Shown here: one piece after another, positions 49,261 through 61,739 of the stretch
Layout: each line of letters starts with the position of its first letter
How positions within the stretch are numbered: position 1 is the first letter of the stretch
NCBI GenBank assembly: GCA_012861695.1
Contig: JAAOOA010000591.1
Span: forward strand, 62,001-126,000
Reading direction: 5' to 3'
Source of the DNA: Trematomus loennbergii
Lineage: Eukaryota; Chordata; Actinopteri; Perciformes; Nototheniidae
Length of the DNA: 64,000 nt
Made by a program: the position numbers and the translations under genes
The notes under the pieces: model-generated
Seen by the model: the letters and a program-made list of their open reading frames with translations, nothing else
Told to the model about the DNA's origin: nothing
Databases searched by the model: none

Positions 49261-50334
49261 TTAAGATAAACATTATTTTATTTATTTTCTCTTGTTTTTA
49301 TTTGCATTGCATTTGATATTGAGGTAATCTAAAATAAAGCAATCAGATTACTTTTTTATTTGATACTCAAAGACTAGATTTTATTTTTTGTCTTGAAGTC
49401 CCTTTATTATGCCTTTTTATACATTTTTGGACATGTAACTTGTACAGATTACTTTTTAAGTAACCTCTCAATCACCGCTCATTTCCTCCCCTTTCTGTCC
49501 CTTAGTCCCGCCCCTTTCCTCCCTCTCTCCTCCCCTCTCTGCAGCTGTACATACTCTGCTTTTTAATTAGACCGACTCACTATAGCTCCACCTCTCACTC
49601 CCTCCCTCCCTCCCTCCCTCCCTCCCCCCTCACAAGGATACAGGGGCTTGCATGGCGACACAGAGGGGAGGTCATGATGGAGAGACGCAGAGAGAAAGGG
49701 GGAGAGGGGAAGACGGGGGGAAGTGAGAGGATAACTGGCTGTTTGCTCACTCTTGTCTTCTTGCTCCCCCTCCTGTCCATTCACTTCCACTTACAGACAG
49801 CAGCGAGGCAGCAGGATGGACGGAAAGGTTCCCACGTGAAAGCCAGGAATCCACGGGAGGAAGGGAGATAGAACAAGAAGAAGATACAAAGCAGAGAGGA
49901 CAGGGGGAGAGGGAAAGGGGGAGACAGATGGACTGCAAACAGAGGGGAGGAAACGGTGTGAGGCTGTGACCGAGAGGTGGGGATAAGAGCAAACATGAAC
50001 GCCGGAGGGATGGAGGAAACGTGAAGGAATAGCGGAGGAGAAGAGGAGCGTTTGTGGGAGGGAGAGGAGCCACAGAGGGGGGGAAAGATGAGGTATGTGT
50101 GACTCAGTTTCAGCCTCCTCTCTCAGCATCACAAGCCCAGGGTTTCAACATCACACAAGTATCTGTTTTGATTTTGTGCAGAAGCAACCAGTATTTACTT
50201 TCTGTCAGCTGGACGGAGAAACGGAGAGAGAAGAGGCAGTGCACGTCCTCTCTGGTGCACACACACGTGCATGCATGCATTTTGTTTATGTGTTTGGCAG
50301 GTGTGTGTGTGTGTGTGTGTGTGCGCGTGCCTGG
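49261..50334. other. Intergenic, purine/pyrimidine-rich stretch
   Basis: (CCCT)n at 49590-49626 and a strongly purine-rich plus strand at 49665-50095. A GTATGT donor-like motif at about 50093 could end a non-coding first exon, but this is not supported further. Confidence 0.35.
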
Positions 50335-50437
50335 ATTCAAAGGCTTTATTGTGATATGCACAGTAGCTACAGTGCAGTCCCAGGGATCTCCAACAATGCA
50401 ACATAATATATATAACACAATAAAACACATTTAAAAA

Positions 50438-50480
<43 letters not shown>

Positions 50481-50553
50481 CAAAGGCTTTATTGTGACAT
50501 GCACAGTAGCTACAGTGCAGTCCCAGGGATCTCCAACAATGCAACATAATATA
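50335..50553 (-). mobile_element. Duplicated LINE 3'-tail fragment flanking a (GT)n
   Basis: TTCAAAGGCTTTATTGTG through CCAACAATGCAACATAAT occurs at 50335-50409 and again at 50479-50553, separated by (GT)n. In reverse it reads like the ACAATAAAGCCTTTGAA tails of fish LINEs. The two copies differ by about one base. Confidence 0.6.
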
Positions 50554-50788
50554 TGTGTGTGTGTGTGTGACTGCAGGTGTGTGGGAGTTATTTCCCTGAG
50601 ATTGTGCAGCTTTTAAAGAGTGAGGGGCTTAGATTGGTGTGTCAGTGATGTAGCTTTACAGATTCCTGCAGCGTGCTTTCATTGCGTATTTGTCATGAAT
50701 GTGTGTGTGTGTGTGTGGTGGGGGTGGTACGCAGAAAGTTTGAGGAGGAGGCACTGAGTGAGGGAATTCCATTTGTATGGATCTCTCT

Positions 50789-50827
<39 letters not shown>

Positions 50828-51124
50828 CGTGTGTTCGTTCTGGTTTCATTTCATTTTCAAGCAGCGTGTGAAATTGTTAATGCATTTCAATAATATTAGA
50901 GTGCTTCACATTATGCGTTTACATTTGCAAACCCTCCACGAGGCTCAATTAACTCTCATAGCAATCTTGTCATTGACACGCGTGATACAAATGTAATTGC
51001 ACACACACTCTCTCACGCATGCATGCACACACACTGTCCCTGCGCAGGTGTGAGGGGACGCTGCTGTTAATGCTGTGTGTTCCTGTTCTCCACACTGCAC
51101 TGTTTACCTCGTGTTTTAATGCAG
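50554..51124. other. Intergenic with short (GT)n tracts
   Basis: (GT)n at about 50698-50716 and 50792-50826. Nothing else recognised. Confidence 0.5.
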
Positions 51125-51250
51125 TGGTCTCAAACTCATCTTTAGTCCAGGGGCCACATTCAGACCAATGTGATCTCCAGAGGGTCTGAGCAGTAACATC
51201 ATAGCTTAATAACAAACTATACATAACAACTACAAATGGTTCCCTTTGTT
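51125..51250 (+). mobile_element. hAT MITE fragment, related to 5554-6133
   Basis: CAGTGGTCTCAAACTCATC and CCAGGGGCCACATTCAGACC resemble the left end of the element at 5554. The right end was not found. Confidence 0.5.
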
Positions 51251-51551
51251 TTGCTTCATACATTCTGAAAGGCTCACATTTAACGAACTATCTTTTAATA
51301 AAACATTATGAACAACTTGACATTTCTCATGAAAGATAAGTGCAACTGTTTTAGTTTACCATTTACACATCTGCCTTACAACAGATCACAGAGTAGCTAC
51401 AACGACATCTAGTCCCTGGTATCTGGAACTGAGCAATATCGTTTTTTACTTTATGATGAAGTCAGGATCTATAATGATTTCACATTCATTCCCACACCTG
51501 TAGTAACCCCGACAACACACCAGCATACCACACTAAAGTGGGAACTGTTAA

Positions 51552-52241
51552 CACTAGAACCGCCATCGGTCAATTTGACCCAGAGCTGTTTTTTATTGTA
51601 TGTAACTTTTTTTCAATAAAATATTAAAGTCTCCCAGTCCGTGACTTTTCCTGAAGTTGTTATGTAGCACCCTATGTTGTTAAAAATGGTCAATATGAAG
51701 TCATCGCCAAAAAAATTGCCATTTATACCTATTTCCGCCCAGCGGGTCATATTGACCCACCCCTTTTCATATAAACATGACGTGTTGGTATCGCAACACC
51801 TTGTGTCTACTGCGGTTCCTTATAGATTGAGAGAGAGAGAGAGAGAAGATAGATTGAGAGAGAGAGAGATAGATGGATAGATATATTGATAGATAGTTAT
51901 AGATAGAGATAGAGAGAGAGATAGAGACAGTCTGTAGTGAGTGCGCTGCCGCTCACGGGAGACTGCTCGCGCTGCGGGGCGAGTTGAAAGTACGTTATGC
52001 TGGCCGGGGTGTCTAAATAATGCTTCCGGGCCAGCGGGCCATTTATAATGTCGAGCCCTGTATATCATATGAAAGCTGAGAGTCCACAGATTCTATTGGT
52101 ATACGTGTCATCCCTGTGCGATCAAAACTCACTGTTCAATAAAAGAACATTTTACTTGAAAATCAATGCATTCTAATAGCGGGTCAATTTGACCCAGGTG
52201 GCGGTTTTAGGTATACAAAAACCTCTGGCGGTTCTAGTGTT
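51552..52241 (+). mobile_element. piggyBac-like non-autonomous element
   Basis: TTAA at 51548-51551 is followed by CACTAGAACCGCCA; the right end TGGCGGTTCTAGTG is followed by TT and TTAA (52242-52245). CACTAGA fits the piggyBac-type terminus. GGTCAATTTGACCC palindromes lie near both ends (about 51568 and 52183), with GGGTCATATTGACCC at about 51745. No transposase. A (GA)n tract is at 51828-51925. Confidence 0.75.
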
Positions 52242-52245
52242 TTAA

Positions 52246-54718
52246 GGAAGAAGGTCCAGTTACCCCCTCCATGTAAATCAAATGTGTACATAGAAATATA
52301 TCAAAGTTGTGAATATTGTAGTTAAAAGACCAGTTTTGTCCCTCAGGTATGTTTGTACGTTTTGTCACGTATGTTGACACCCTAAGGGTCCGCTATCCTC
52401 CATCTCCCAGTATCCTCTTTCCTCCTTTTCACATGTCAGTGTCTTCCAACACTTCATTTAGAAGTTGAAGTACTCCCTAACTTTCACTGGCTCTATGAAT
52501 GTGTCTGTCTGCAGGTGTTTCTGTTGCACTGACAGCAGCTCGGCTTTCTAAGGGACACACTGTGATGTTCTCTCGGGACATCAGTTTGGACAGGGACTTG
52601 CATGCTGCTGTGAACCGGACACATCAATCTTTGTATCTGTAGAGTGTTTGGAAGATAACCTCTCTGAATCTGCATAAAGGAAAGAATCAGAAACAGTAGG
52701 TTTACACATAGGAGGAATGTGTCTTGGTGCATTCACAGTTAAAGAAGACACAAGGTCAGAAAAACACCACAAAAATAACTATTATAAAAAAATATAACAA
52801 ATGTATTATACATATAGGATTTGGACACATATTTACATGACGTTAAGTATGCCATAACTAAATACTAAATAAATATGTGCAGTATTGTTCAAGTGGAAAG
52901 CTGTGTATACTGACAGTTAGCTTGTGTACAAATATTCAGAGGGTTTTGCAGAACAGGCAATACTTAAATAAAATAAATAACAAGATACTGTCGCATAGAG
53001 TGCATTACATTACAAGTCAACAATGTTTGATCTTCCACAGATTCCCGTGCATCCTCAAATGTGCTCACAGTTGGCTAAGTGTGCTTATCACAATCCATTG
53101 GCCTACATGTAGGGATTGCATATTAGTCAGAGGATTTTTGGTCCGAAAGAGGACAGATGGAACAAACCATCGCTGGCTCTCGAGGTAAAAGTAATCCGTC
53201 CTCCTTCAAGGAAACGAGAAGCAGCCGTCTGAGTGATGAGCGGCACGATGACTTTGTGTTTGTTTAAAGGACAGGGCAGCGTTGACATATTTGTACTGGA
53301 ACAATAGAGGTTAGAGAGTGAGAGAAACATACAAGGTTTGTGTGGGAGAGAAACTCCCTCTGAAGGGAACACGGGGATTTTAGCCTTTGCACACCATTTA
53401 GTTTCAAACGTTTGGTATTTCTGGTGTCTAGTGCTGCAAAAGTGATATGCAGGCAGGCTTCCTCAGCCGGGGTGCCGAAACACAATAGCTCTATTTTGTT
53501 GTGAGAAAGAAAAACCTTCAAGCTTTCTGTTAGCGGAATATACAATAGTTCTTCTTCTACTAGTACGCTACCATAAAAGTGCAGCTAGTGTCTGGTAAAT
53601 ATGGCTTCCTGTGCTGACAGTCACAAACAAACAAACAAACAAACGAAGCAGCCTTCACATCTCAAACAAGTTGTCTGACAGGAATAACAATGTGTGGCCT
53701 CGGGTATAATGAGTTAACAATTTAATTTGTGTTTGTGTGATTTAATTTGCTGTTGAGCATGATCAGGCTTTAAGATTTCATCAGTCAGAGGCGGCTGCTT
53801 CAGTAACGCTGTTTCAGCTCTCAGCAGTGAAGGAATTTCACATATTTTACTGATCAAATGTACAATGATTTCTAAAAGCAGTGTGTCAAACGAGGTTCTG
53901 GGGGTCTCTTGCTCCAGCTTTGCTTATGGATGCATGCAGATCTGTTTACACGTCTTTGTGCCTACGCCGCCCTTTATGGGCTTACATCTGCATTTTTTTA
54001 TGTGCTTGCTGTTATTATTGTATCAAATAAAACCCTTCTGTTGGAGACACTGCCGTGCTGCGCTTTGCTGTTCTGCTTACCTCACAGAATATCCCTCTAC
54101 GGGCGACTCTCAAGGAGCTGTCCTGAATGTGAGATGTGTTTGGACAACAGCACACAGGCTGGTGCACTGTGCATGTGTTGTGTGAGCTCTAAATCCCTGT
54201 GACAGAGTGCAGGTGTTACTCTTACCGTCCCTTTGCTCACAGGGCCAATAACTGATCATATAGCGTTTCTTTGTTCCTCTCCAGCTCACCCTTAAACGCC
54301 CCGACACGCTGATGCTCCTGATTTACCACTTCACTGAACCCTAACCATGACATTTCCTCTGCTGCCAGGGGTTCCTCCCTCCGCCTCCTCTTCCTCCTGC
54401 TTTATTCACAGTAGCATCTCTAAATATAACCCTCCTCTTCCTCCTGTGCTCCTCTTCATCTCAGTCCTGTCTGACAATTTTAAGTGTGGCCTAGACAATG
54501 CGATCTGACATGGCTTTACATAACAATTCCACAGCACCTTCCTCTGCGCCTCGGCACAGGGAGACCCAAAGGTGTGTTATTGGCGTGGATGCAATTTTCT
54601 ACATCCCTGAAAACCTTTTGAGAAATATAAAGAGAATATTATTAGATCTGCACAACCACACTCTGGGGGGCTTGTGTTTTGTCATTTTTCAACTACGTGG
54701 TAGAGATTTTCCTTCATC
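52246..54718. other. Intergenic, no gene supported
   Basis: A family F scrap (CTTTGCACACCATTTAG) is at about 53345-53400. Frames at 52877-53188, 53264-53545 and 53865-54202 lack any recognisable domain and overlap opposing frames. Confidence 0.4.
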
Positions 54719-55763
54719 TGCTGGTGTTCAGGTGTATATCAGTATGTAGTGTCTCTACTTTAAAGAGTCCTCTCCTGCTGATGTTCAGGTGTATATCAGT
54801 ATGTAGTGTCTCTACTTTAAAGAGTCCCTCCTGCTGATGTTCAGGTGTATATCAGTATGTAGTGTCTCTACTTTAAAGAGTCCTCTCCTGCTGATGTTCG
54901 GTGTATATCAGTATGTAGTGTCTCTACTTTAAAGAGTCCTCTCCTGCTGATGTTCAGGTGTATATCAGTATGTAGTGTCTCTACTTTAAAGAGTTCTTCC
55001 TGCTGATGTTCAGGTATATATCAGTATGTAGTGTCTCTACTTTAAAAGTCCTCTCCTGCTGATGTTCAGGTGTAATCAGTATGTAGTGTCTCTACTTTAA
55101 AGAGTCCTCTCCTGCTGATGTTCAGGTGTATATCAGTATGTAGTGTCTCTACTTTAAAGAGTCCTCTCCTGCTGATGTTCAGGTGTATATCAGTATAGTG
55201 TCTCTACTTTAAAGAGTCCTCTCCTGCTGATGTTCAGGTGTATATCAGTATGTAGTCTCTACTTTAAAGAGTCCTCTCCTGCTGATGTTCAGGTGTAATC
55301 AGTATGTAGTGTCTCTACTTTAAAGAGTCCTCTCCTGCTGATGTTCAGGTATATATCGTATGTAGTGTCTCTACTTTAAAGAGTCCTCTCCTGCTGATGT
55401 TCAGGTGTATTTCAGTATGTAGTGTCTCTACTTTAAAGAGTCCTCTCCTGCTGATGTTCAGGTGTATATCAGTATGTAGTGTCTCTACTTTAAAGAGTCT
55501 TCTCTGCTGATGTTCAGGTGTATATCAGTATGTAGAGTCTCTCTTTAAAGAGTCCTCTCCTGCTGATGTTCAGGTGTATATCAGTATGTAGTGTCTCTAC
55601 TTTAAAGAGTCCTCTCCTGCTGATGTTCAGGTGTATATCAGTATGTAGTGTCTCTACTTTAAAGAGTCCTCTCCTGCTGATGTTCAGGTGTATATCAGTA
55701 TGTAGTGTCTCTACTTTAAAGAGTCCTCTCCTGCTGATGTTCAGGTGTATATCAGTATGTAGC
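54719..55763 (+). repeat. 57-bp minisatellite array 6 (about 18 units)
   Basis: Same orientation as array 1. This is the most decayed array: at least eight units have lost 1-4 bases (for example near 54823, 54898, 55048, 55072, 55195, 55252). It starts within a unit (GTTCAGGTGTATATC) and ends at CAGTATGTAGC without recognisable family F flanks. Confidence 0.95.
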
Positions 55764-56644
55764 ATTAAAATAGTAAACAAGTACTATTCATACATGTCGC
55801 TAAAGGAAAAACCTAAAATCAGTGAGTCAGATGAGTAGAGCCGTTTCGTAGCAAGCAGTGGAAACGCTGCAATAGGTCAGCATGGCTCAGCATAGTGAGA
55901 TCAGACTTGACCTTAGCTTTATCACCACACGCACACGCACGCACACACGCACATGCAAACCATAAAACCACACACACAGGGACGAGGATATGAGCCTATA
56001 TTCACAGTAAAGTCTTCTCAGACGCCAGGCAGCAAGCAGTAGTCTGTGGTAAATCTTAAATAATAACGGAAAAAGAGTTATGACCCTTGCTGGCATTATG
56101 CCTTTGCACACCTTCCTCTCCCTGCAGGGTGATTTATCTCTTGTCTGCCAATAAAGCTCAACATGAAAATGTCACATGTAGGAAAGAGCTAGCCTCAGCC
56201 ACAGGAGCGAAGCCCGCGCAGCATTAAGAGGTCCGGATTCATTAAACTGTCAGCGTAAATTTTGATCCGAAGGTAGTTTGCGGGCCGAGATGGAGGAACT
56301 GTGAAAGGAGGGACAAAGAGAGGCAGCGGGGGAGATTGCAGCTGAGCGAGTGATGGTGGAGGAAGAGGAAGAAGATCTAAGTGACAGTGGTGTATAAAAA
56401 AGGAGAAGGAGCAGATGGAGGAACGATGGAAAGAGAGAGGGTAGGATCAGGATGGCACCCAGATAATGAGTAGGCTAATGGTCCTGAGACTGGTGGAGGA
56501 AATCTGTCATGGTGAATGTTTAAAGGAGAGTGCTTTTTACCAGAAATGGCTAGGAAGACTGGCAGACACTGTTAAATGGGATAATGAAAAAATAGGAGGA
56601 CAGGAAACATGGTTTTATCCAGGAAAGAATCATCAAGGTCAAAT
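55764..56644. other. Intergenic, nothing supported
   Basis: A purine-rich stretch at 56280-56450 contains a TATAAAAAAG motif at about 56392. No exon follows that I can support. Confidence 0.35.
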
Positions 56645-56845
56645 GTACGGGGCCGACAGGTGCAAACGGCTCAAAACATTTCCATTAGGAGAGACGCGCC
56701 ACAGTTTCAGAAACCATGCAAATATAAAAACAAAAATTTGCCCAAACACATGAAGAAACATCTTCACCAACTTCAGGAAGCATTCTCAGCATTTACTGAA
56801 AGCGCTGCATAAAATAAACGCTGCAAGAAGTGGTACGGAACCAGG

Positions 56846-57395
56846 GGACACGAAAAAGTGACGAACACAGCTGGGAGACCAGGGACACTAAAAAGTGGCG
56901 CACACAGCTGGGAGACAGGGGACACTAAGAGTGACGCACACAGCTGGAGACCAGGGGACACTAAAAAGTGGCGCACACAGCTGGGAGACCAGGGGACACT
57001 AAAAAGTGACGCACACAGCTGGGAGACCAGGGGACACTAAAAAGTGACGCACACAGCTGGGAGACCAGGGGACACTAAAAAGTGACGCACACAGCTGGGA
57101 GACCAGGGGACACTAAAAAGTGAAGCACACAGCTGGGAGACCAGGGGACACTAAAAAGTGACGCACACAGCTGAGAGACCAGGGACACTAAAAAGTGACG
57201 CACACAGCTGGGAGACCAGGGGACACTAAAAGTGGCGCCCACAGCTGGGAGACCAGGGGACACTAAAAAGTGACGCACACAGCTGGGAGACCAGGGACAC
57301 TAAAAAGTGACGCACACAGCTGGGAGACCAGGGGACACTAAAAAGTGGCGCACACAGCTGGGAGACCAGGGGACACTAACAGTGGCGCACACAGC
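56846..57395 (-). repeat. 38-bp minisatellite, left arm (about 14 units)
   Basis: The unit contains GGGGACACTAAAAAGTGACG and CACACAGCTGGGAGACCA, the reverse complement of the unit at 15252-16820. Most units have the CTTTTT form. Confidence 0.95.
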
Positions 57396-57476
57396 TGGTA
57401 CGGAGCGCTTGGGACGTTCAGGATTATAAAGCTAAAAACTGTCTCTGGTTCAGAGTTAGTCGTCTCATAACTGTAA

Positions 57477-57800
57477 CGGTACGTCCACACGGCTCCGTCG
57501 CGTGCTTCAACGGAGACGCTTCCCATTCACTTTGAACGGGGTGACGTCAAGCTTTGCCGAACTGCATGTGGTTCCCTCGCGTCGCTTTGCCTCTGTTGCT
57601 CGCTTCGAAAGTTGAGAAAAGTTCAACTTTTCAAGCGTCGACGGAAGCGCTAGCCAATCAAATCATATGCCAGTACAAGCGCTACCAATCAAACCGCGTG
57701 CTGTGTGTCCGGGGCGGGAGATGAATGTGATGGTTGTTGGTCGCGCACCAGACACGCCCACCAGCAAGCTTCAACGCACCGCTGCCGTGTCGTCGTACCG
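57477..57800 (+). mobile_element. PIF/Harbinger-like MITE at the centre of the foldback element
   Basis: The ends CGGTACGTCCACACGGC and, in reverse complement, CGGTACGACGACACGGC are inverted repeats. The flanks are TAA at 57474-57476 and 57801-57803. Length 324 bp, no coding frame. Confidence 0.75.
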
Positions 57801-57995
57801 TAAGTGTTTGTCAGTATATCTGAAATGAACTAGGTTAGCTACGTAGCTAGCTAGCTTACAGCAGATCTGCAGTAACATCAGAAGGAGTCATGTGATCATA
57901 TTTTTTAAATAAGACCATCAAACTTTTTAGGTAAGTTTTCCAACAACAGAGACAGTTGTCCAGCTTATAATCCTGAACTTCACCAAGAGCTCCAG

Positions 57996-58404
57996 TTCCA
58001 GCTGTGTGCGTCACTCTTTAGTGTCCCCTGGTCCCCAGCTGTGTGCGTCACTCTTTAGTGTCCCCTGGTCTCCCAGCTGTGTGCGTCACTTTTTAGTGTC
58101 CCCTGGTCTCCCAGCTGTGTGCGTCACTTTTGTGTCCCCTGGTCTCCCAGGTGTGCGTCACATTTTAGTGTCCCCTGGTCTCCCAGCTGTGTGCGTCACT
58201 CTTTAGTGTCCCCTGGTCTCCCAGCTGTGTGCGTCACTTTTAGTGTCCCCTGGTCTCCCAGCTGTGTGCGTCACTTTTTAGTGTCCCCTGGTCTCCCAGC
58301 TGTGTGCGTCACTCTTTAGTGTCCCCTGGTCTCCCAGCTGTGTGCGTCACCTTTAGTGTCCCCTGGTCTCCCAGCTGTGTGCGTCACTTTTTAGTGTCCC
58401 CTGG
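57996..58404 (+). repeat. 38-bp minisatellite, right arm (about 11 units)
   Basis: Same unit and orientation as 15252-16820. A few units have lost 2-4 bases (near 58130, 58150). Confidence 0.95.
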
Positions 58405-58590
58405 TCTCCGTTGTGTTTTGAACTTCTTGCAGTTTGGTTCATGCAGCTTTTAGTAAACGCTGCTCATGTGTTGTCAAGTTGGTGAAGATGACTTTGTATT
58501 TGCAACGTTTTGGAAACTGCTGCGTGTTTCTCCTAATTGATGTTATTTGGGCCGTTGTTGCGGGTTTGCACAGGTCGGCCTCCATACGAA

Positions 58591-59629
58591 CGGATTGTAG
58601 TACGCTATAAATATACATTTGCATTTGTGTGTCAGCCCCTATATCCAGTAAGTGAACTGTCTTCCATTTGCTTACTGATAAGAATGAAAATGACAAGGAA
58701 TCCCATGGTTTGTTTGTAAATGCATTAATATTTCTGAGTGTGTGTGGTTGATATTTCCCCTCGAGGCTCTGTCGGCTGTGACTTTAATCATAATTAATCC
58801 TAATAACCATGTTTTTTTAAAGGGGTTGACAGTGGGGGCGCGGTTGTGACAAAGATCCTCCTCTTCAGAGCCCGAGAAAGAAAACAGAGGAAAACAGTGG
58901 ACGTAAATAAAAGTGGCAGCCCCTTTGGGTATCTCTCTCCCTAAATAACCTGGGATCTGTGAAGGAGTCACTAATTAACCCCCCCCCCCCCCCCGAAAGA
59001 TGAGGTAGAGAAACGGCACGCTGAATTATCCTGTCACTGTCAGGATATCACAAGGAGATAACAAGGATCCATCGATGGTGCAATGCAAACGGCAGCCGAC
59101 TGCCAGTGGCACAGACAGGAAGTGGAAGTGATTTATATATATATACGTATCAAGGCCATAGATCGTCAGAAGAGGCCGCAGAATCAGACTGACGAGAACA
59201 TACTACTGAATACAGCGAGGCAGGCAGGCTGTCGCACAGTGACCAGATGAATCAGAAAGGATGTCACCATGGCACATCATCAAGGACTGATAACAGGGCT
59301 GTTCAACATGGAGGGGAAGAGAAATCTGTAAAACACACACACAGGAGGAATAACTCACTGAGCCCAGAGCAGAAACAACAATGAATAACACTGAAGTACG
59401 TGCATGCATACAGGGTGGGGGATTACATGTAACTGGATACACAATTCTAATACAATTGGATAAAAATGACACGGGGAAAAGTTAGAAAAGACAAAAAAAG
59501 GTGCAAATTGAAATGGTGCAGGCAGGATTATTAAAAAAACAACAGCATACGGTATCTGCTCATATTCAATTAATGTATAATTAGTTGTTTACATTCTTAC
59601 CTTCAGCATATAACAACAACATGAGGGTG
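58591..59629. other. Intergenic, nothing recognised
   Basis: A C run at 58979-58994. No exon or repeat recognised. Confidence 0.4.
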
Positions 59630-59917
59630 AGATTGAGCTCTTTTGGTTGTTCCCTTTCTTGTAGTGTGTTATTTACTGTAGGTTTGTGTGCATGTAAACG
59701 GTCTGCAAAGGTTAAAATCCCAAAGTTCCTCATTTTCAGGTTCATATTAGTATTTAATGCCTCACTGTGACATATTGACATGCTTTAGAGGGTTTCAGTC
59801 AGGGGGAGGAGTGTGTGGGAGAGATTTTAGTCTTTGCAGACCATTTACATGCACACAAACCCATAGAACACACTATAGGAAAGGGAAACCCCCAAAAAGC
59901 AGAATAGGGCTTAATAC
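59630..59917. mobile_element. Two family F fragments in opposite orientation
   Basis: GGTTGTTCCCTTTC through GTAAACGGTCTGCAAAGG (59640-59710, plus) and TTTGCAGACCATTTACATGC through GCAGAATAGGGC (59835-59910, minus) face each other, with no 57-bp units between them. The family D element at 59922 abuts. Confidence 0.6.
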
Positions 59918-59921
59918 TTAA

Positions 59922-60406
59922 AGGGGACCTATCATGCAAAATGCATTGTTTACGTCTTTTATACATGAATATGTGTCCCCGGTGTTCCAGGGAACTCACC
60001 AAGTGTCAGAAAACACAACCCTCTCTATTTTCCTCCATACCCAAATCTCTAAAAAAGGGGCTGCAACGGATCTGATAAAAACTGATCCAGATTTGAACAC
60101 TGTCCTGACGTCAGGACGGTGGCGCTACGGCTATTGGGCCAACTCCACCAATCAGGAGGAGACAGCCACGGCCATTGCCGTTCGAAAGCGCTGGAGACGT
60201 GTAGTACATATGCCAGGCCTCTAGGTGGTGCTGTTCTCACTGAATCTGCCCTTGCAAAAACAGAGCTAAAAATGTGAAATTGAGCAAAATGAGGCATGGC
60301 TAAAATGCATGATCTGTTTGGTATTTTGAAAAAAAAAAGTATAAATATGCCTTAGATAGGTATGGTCCTACACTATATTATTCAAATATAGCATGATAGG
60401 TCCACT
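59922..60406 (-). mobile_element. TTAA-type MITE, family D copy 3
   Basis: Reverse orientation. TTAA at 59918-59921 and 60407-60410. The ends are AGGGGACCTATCATGC and GCATGATAGGTCCACT. Full-length match to copies 1 and 2. Confidence 0.9.
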
Positions 60407-61739
60407 TTAATATCTTGGTTTCTTCTTTTCTAAGGCCACATTGTTCTGTTGTCTTAAATAATACACTTAATAAAAAACATCTTATTGATATTTCATTTGT
60501 ATTTATTTGCATTTGATATTGAGCTAATCCAATAGTAAGGGAAAGCAATCGGTTACTTTGATACACTATTTTACAAGTAACCCTGCATACATACAAAAGA
60601 CAGACATTAGATATAAAAAAGGTAAGCCTACATGAAGGGAATACAAAATACACAAGTGTCACCTTCAGTCAATGTGAATAGGCCTTGATTATAATCTCTC
60701 TTTTGTCTTATATCTTTTGTGGATATTCTTCTATCGCTGATGATATACAGTACCTCGTGTGCTTTTCCTGTCCTCTCCTTCCTTCTGCCGCCTACATCCT
60801 TTCATTACATTTCCTGAATTGATGTCTTCTTTTCCCATTCATGTGTTGACCTCGCTCTCATGCATTTTTAAAATAGCTGCCATATCTGATATCTCCATTA
60901 TCCCCAGGAGCCGGCGCGATATCTGTTTGAATGGAAATGCAATAATATGGAAACAATTACAGTGTCTTACTCTCTTTCTTTTTCTTTTTTGTTTCTCGCT
61001 CCTTCAGGAACTCACGCTGTGTTTCAAACCATGAGAGGATGAGTCATCGAGAGAAGAGCTAAGAAAAGAAGAGCGAGAGATAAAGTCCAAAGCAAAGGAG
61101 AACAAAAAAAGAAGTTGAAATAGATAGGCCATTATGGGAAGTCTGCAGGCCGGCCCCGTACTTTGGGCATCCAATCACCCGAGGGCCCAGGGGACAAAGC
61201 AGGTGGAGACTGAGTATCTGCCAAGTTGACGAGCTGATGTGACGCAGAAAGATGGACAGGCTGCATTTCCTTCCTCCCAGCTTATTTACCGGTCTGAAGA
61301 GTTCGTCTCCCTGGAAATTCAAAGAGAAATAAGTGGACAACTTGAGAAGATATGGGAGTGAACGTACACTCTTTACATGCTAAAGAGTATCTGATGCTGC
61401 ATATATTTTTGTACGAGGTAGATTAATTCTAGGGGTAAGCAATGATCACGGTGATCTACACTTAATTTGTACTTACTGTGCTTAAAATATTCTTGAACTG
61501 TGAATCCTTTCCGGAGGACAATCTTTTAGCTGCAGAGGAAGTCCTTGGTGTGCAGATTTGAGAAAACCTGCACACAACTCTGTGATGAAACTCAGTCAAT
61601 CAACTGTGCAGGTCTCTCACTGTTGTGATGACAATATAGTAAAGAGGGGATCGCTTTCCTTGTTGCCGCACTGACACATCTAAGCCTTCACGACATCAAA
61701 CAGACTGTGGATGTTGGGGCAGCGAGAGAAACCAGAGAC
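60407..61739. other. Upstream of the INSYN2-like exon
   Basis: No coding exon. A pyrimidine-rich tract ending CTCCTTCAG at about 61004 and another acceptor-like CATCTAAG at 61684 could mark 5' non-coding exons of the gene that starts at 61740. This is not proven. Confidence 0.35.

Larger units (their letters stand above)
56645..58590. mobile_element. Foldback (palindromic) element with minisatellite arms
   Basis: The left arm (56645-56845) and right arm (58405-58590) are inverted copies: GGCCGACAGGTGCAAAC against GTTTGCACAGGTCGGCC, and CATCTTCACCAACTT against AAGTTGGTGAAGATG. Inside each arm is a 38-bp array in opposite orientation. Inside those, GTTCAGGATTATAAAGC (57417) faces AGCTTATAATCCTGAAC (57963). 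A MITE sits near the centre. Confidence 0.8.

Noticed and set aside
49665..50095. Purine-rich block as a first exon or promoter of the INSYN2-like gene
   Set aside because: A GTATGT donor-like motif at its end is suggestive, but composition alone and a 12-kb distance do not support a call.
56392..56402. TATAAAAAAG as a promoter
   Set aside because: No transcript start, initiator or downstream exon can be linked to it; it lies beside a repeat element.
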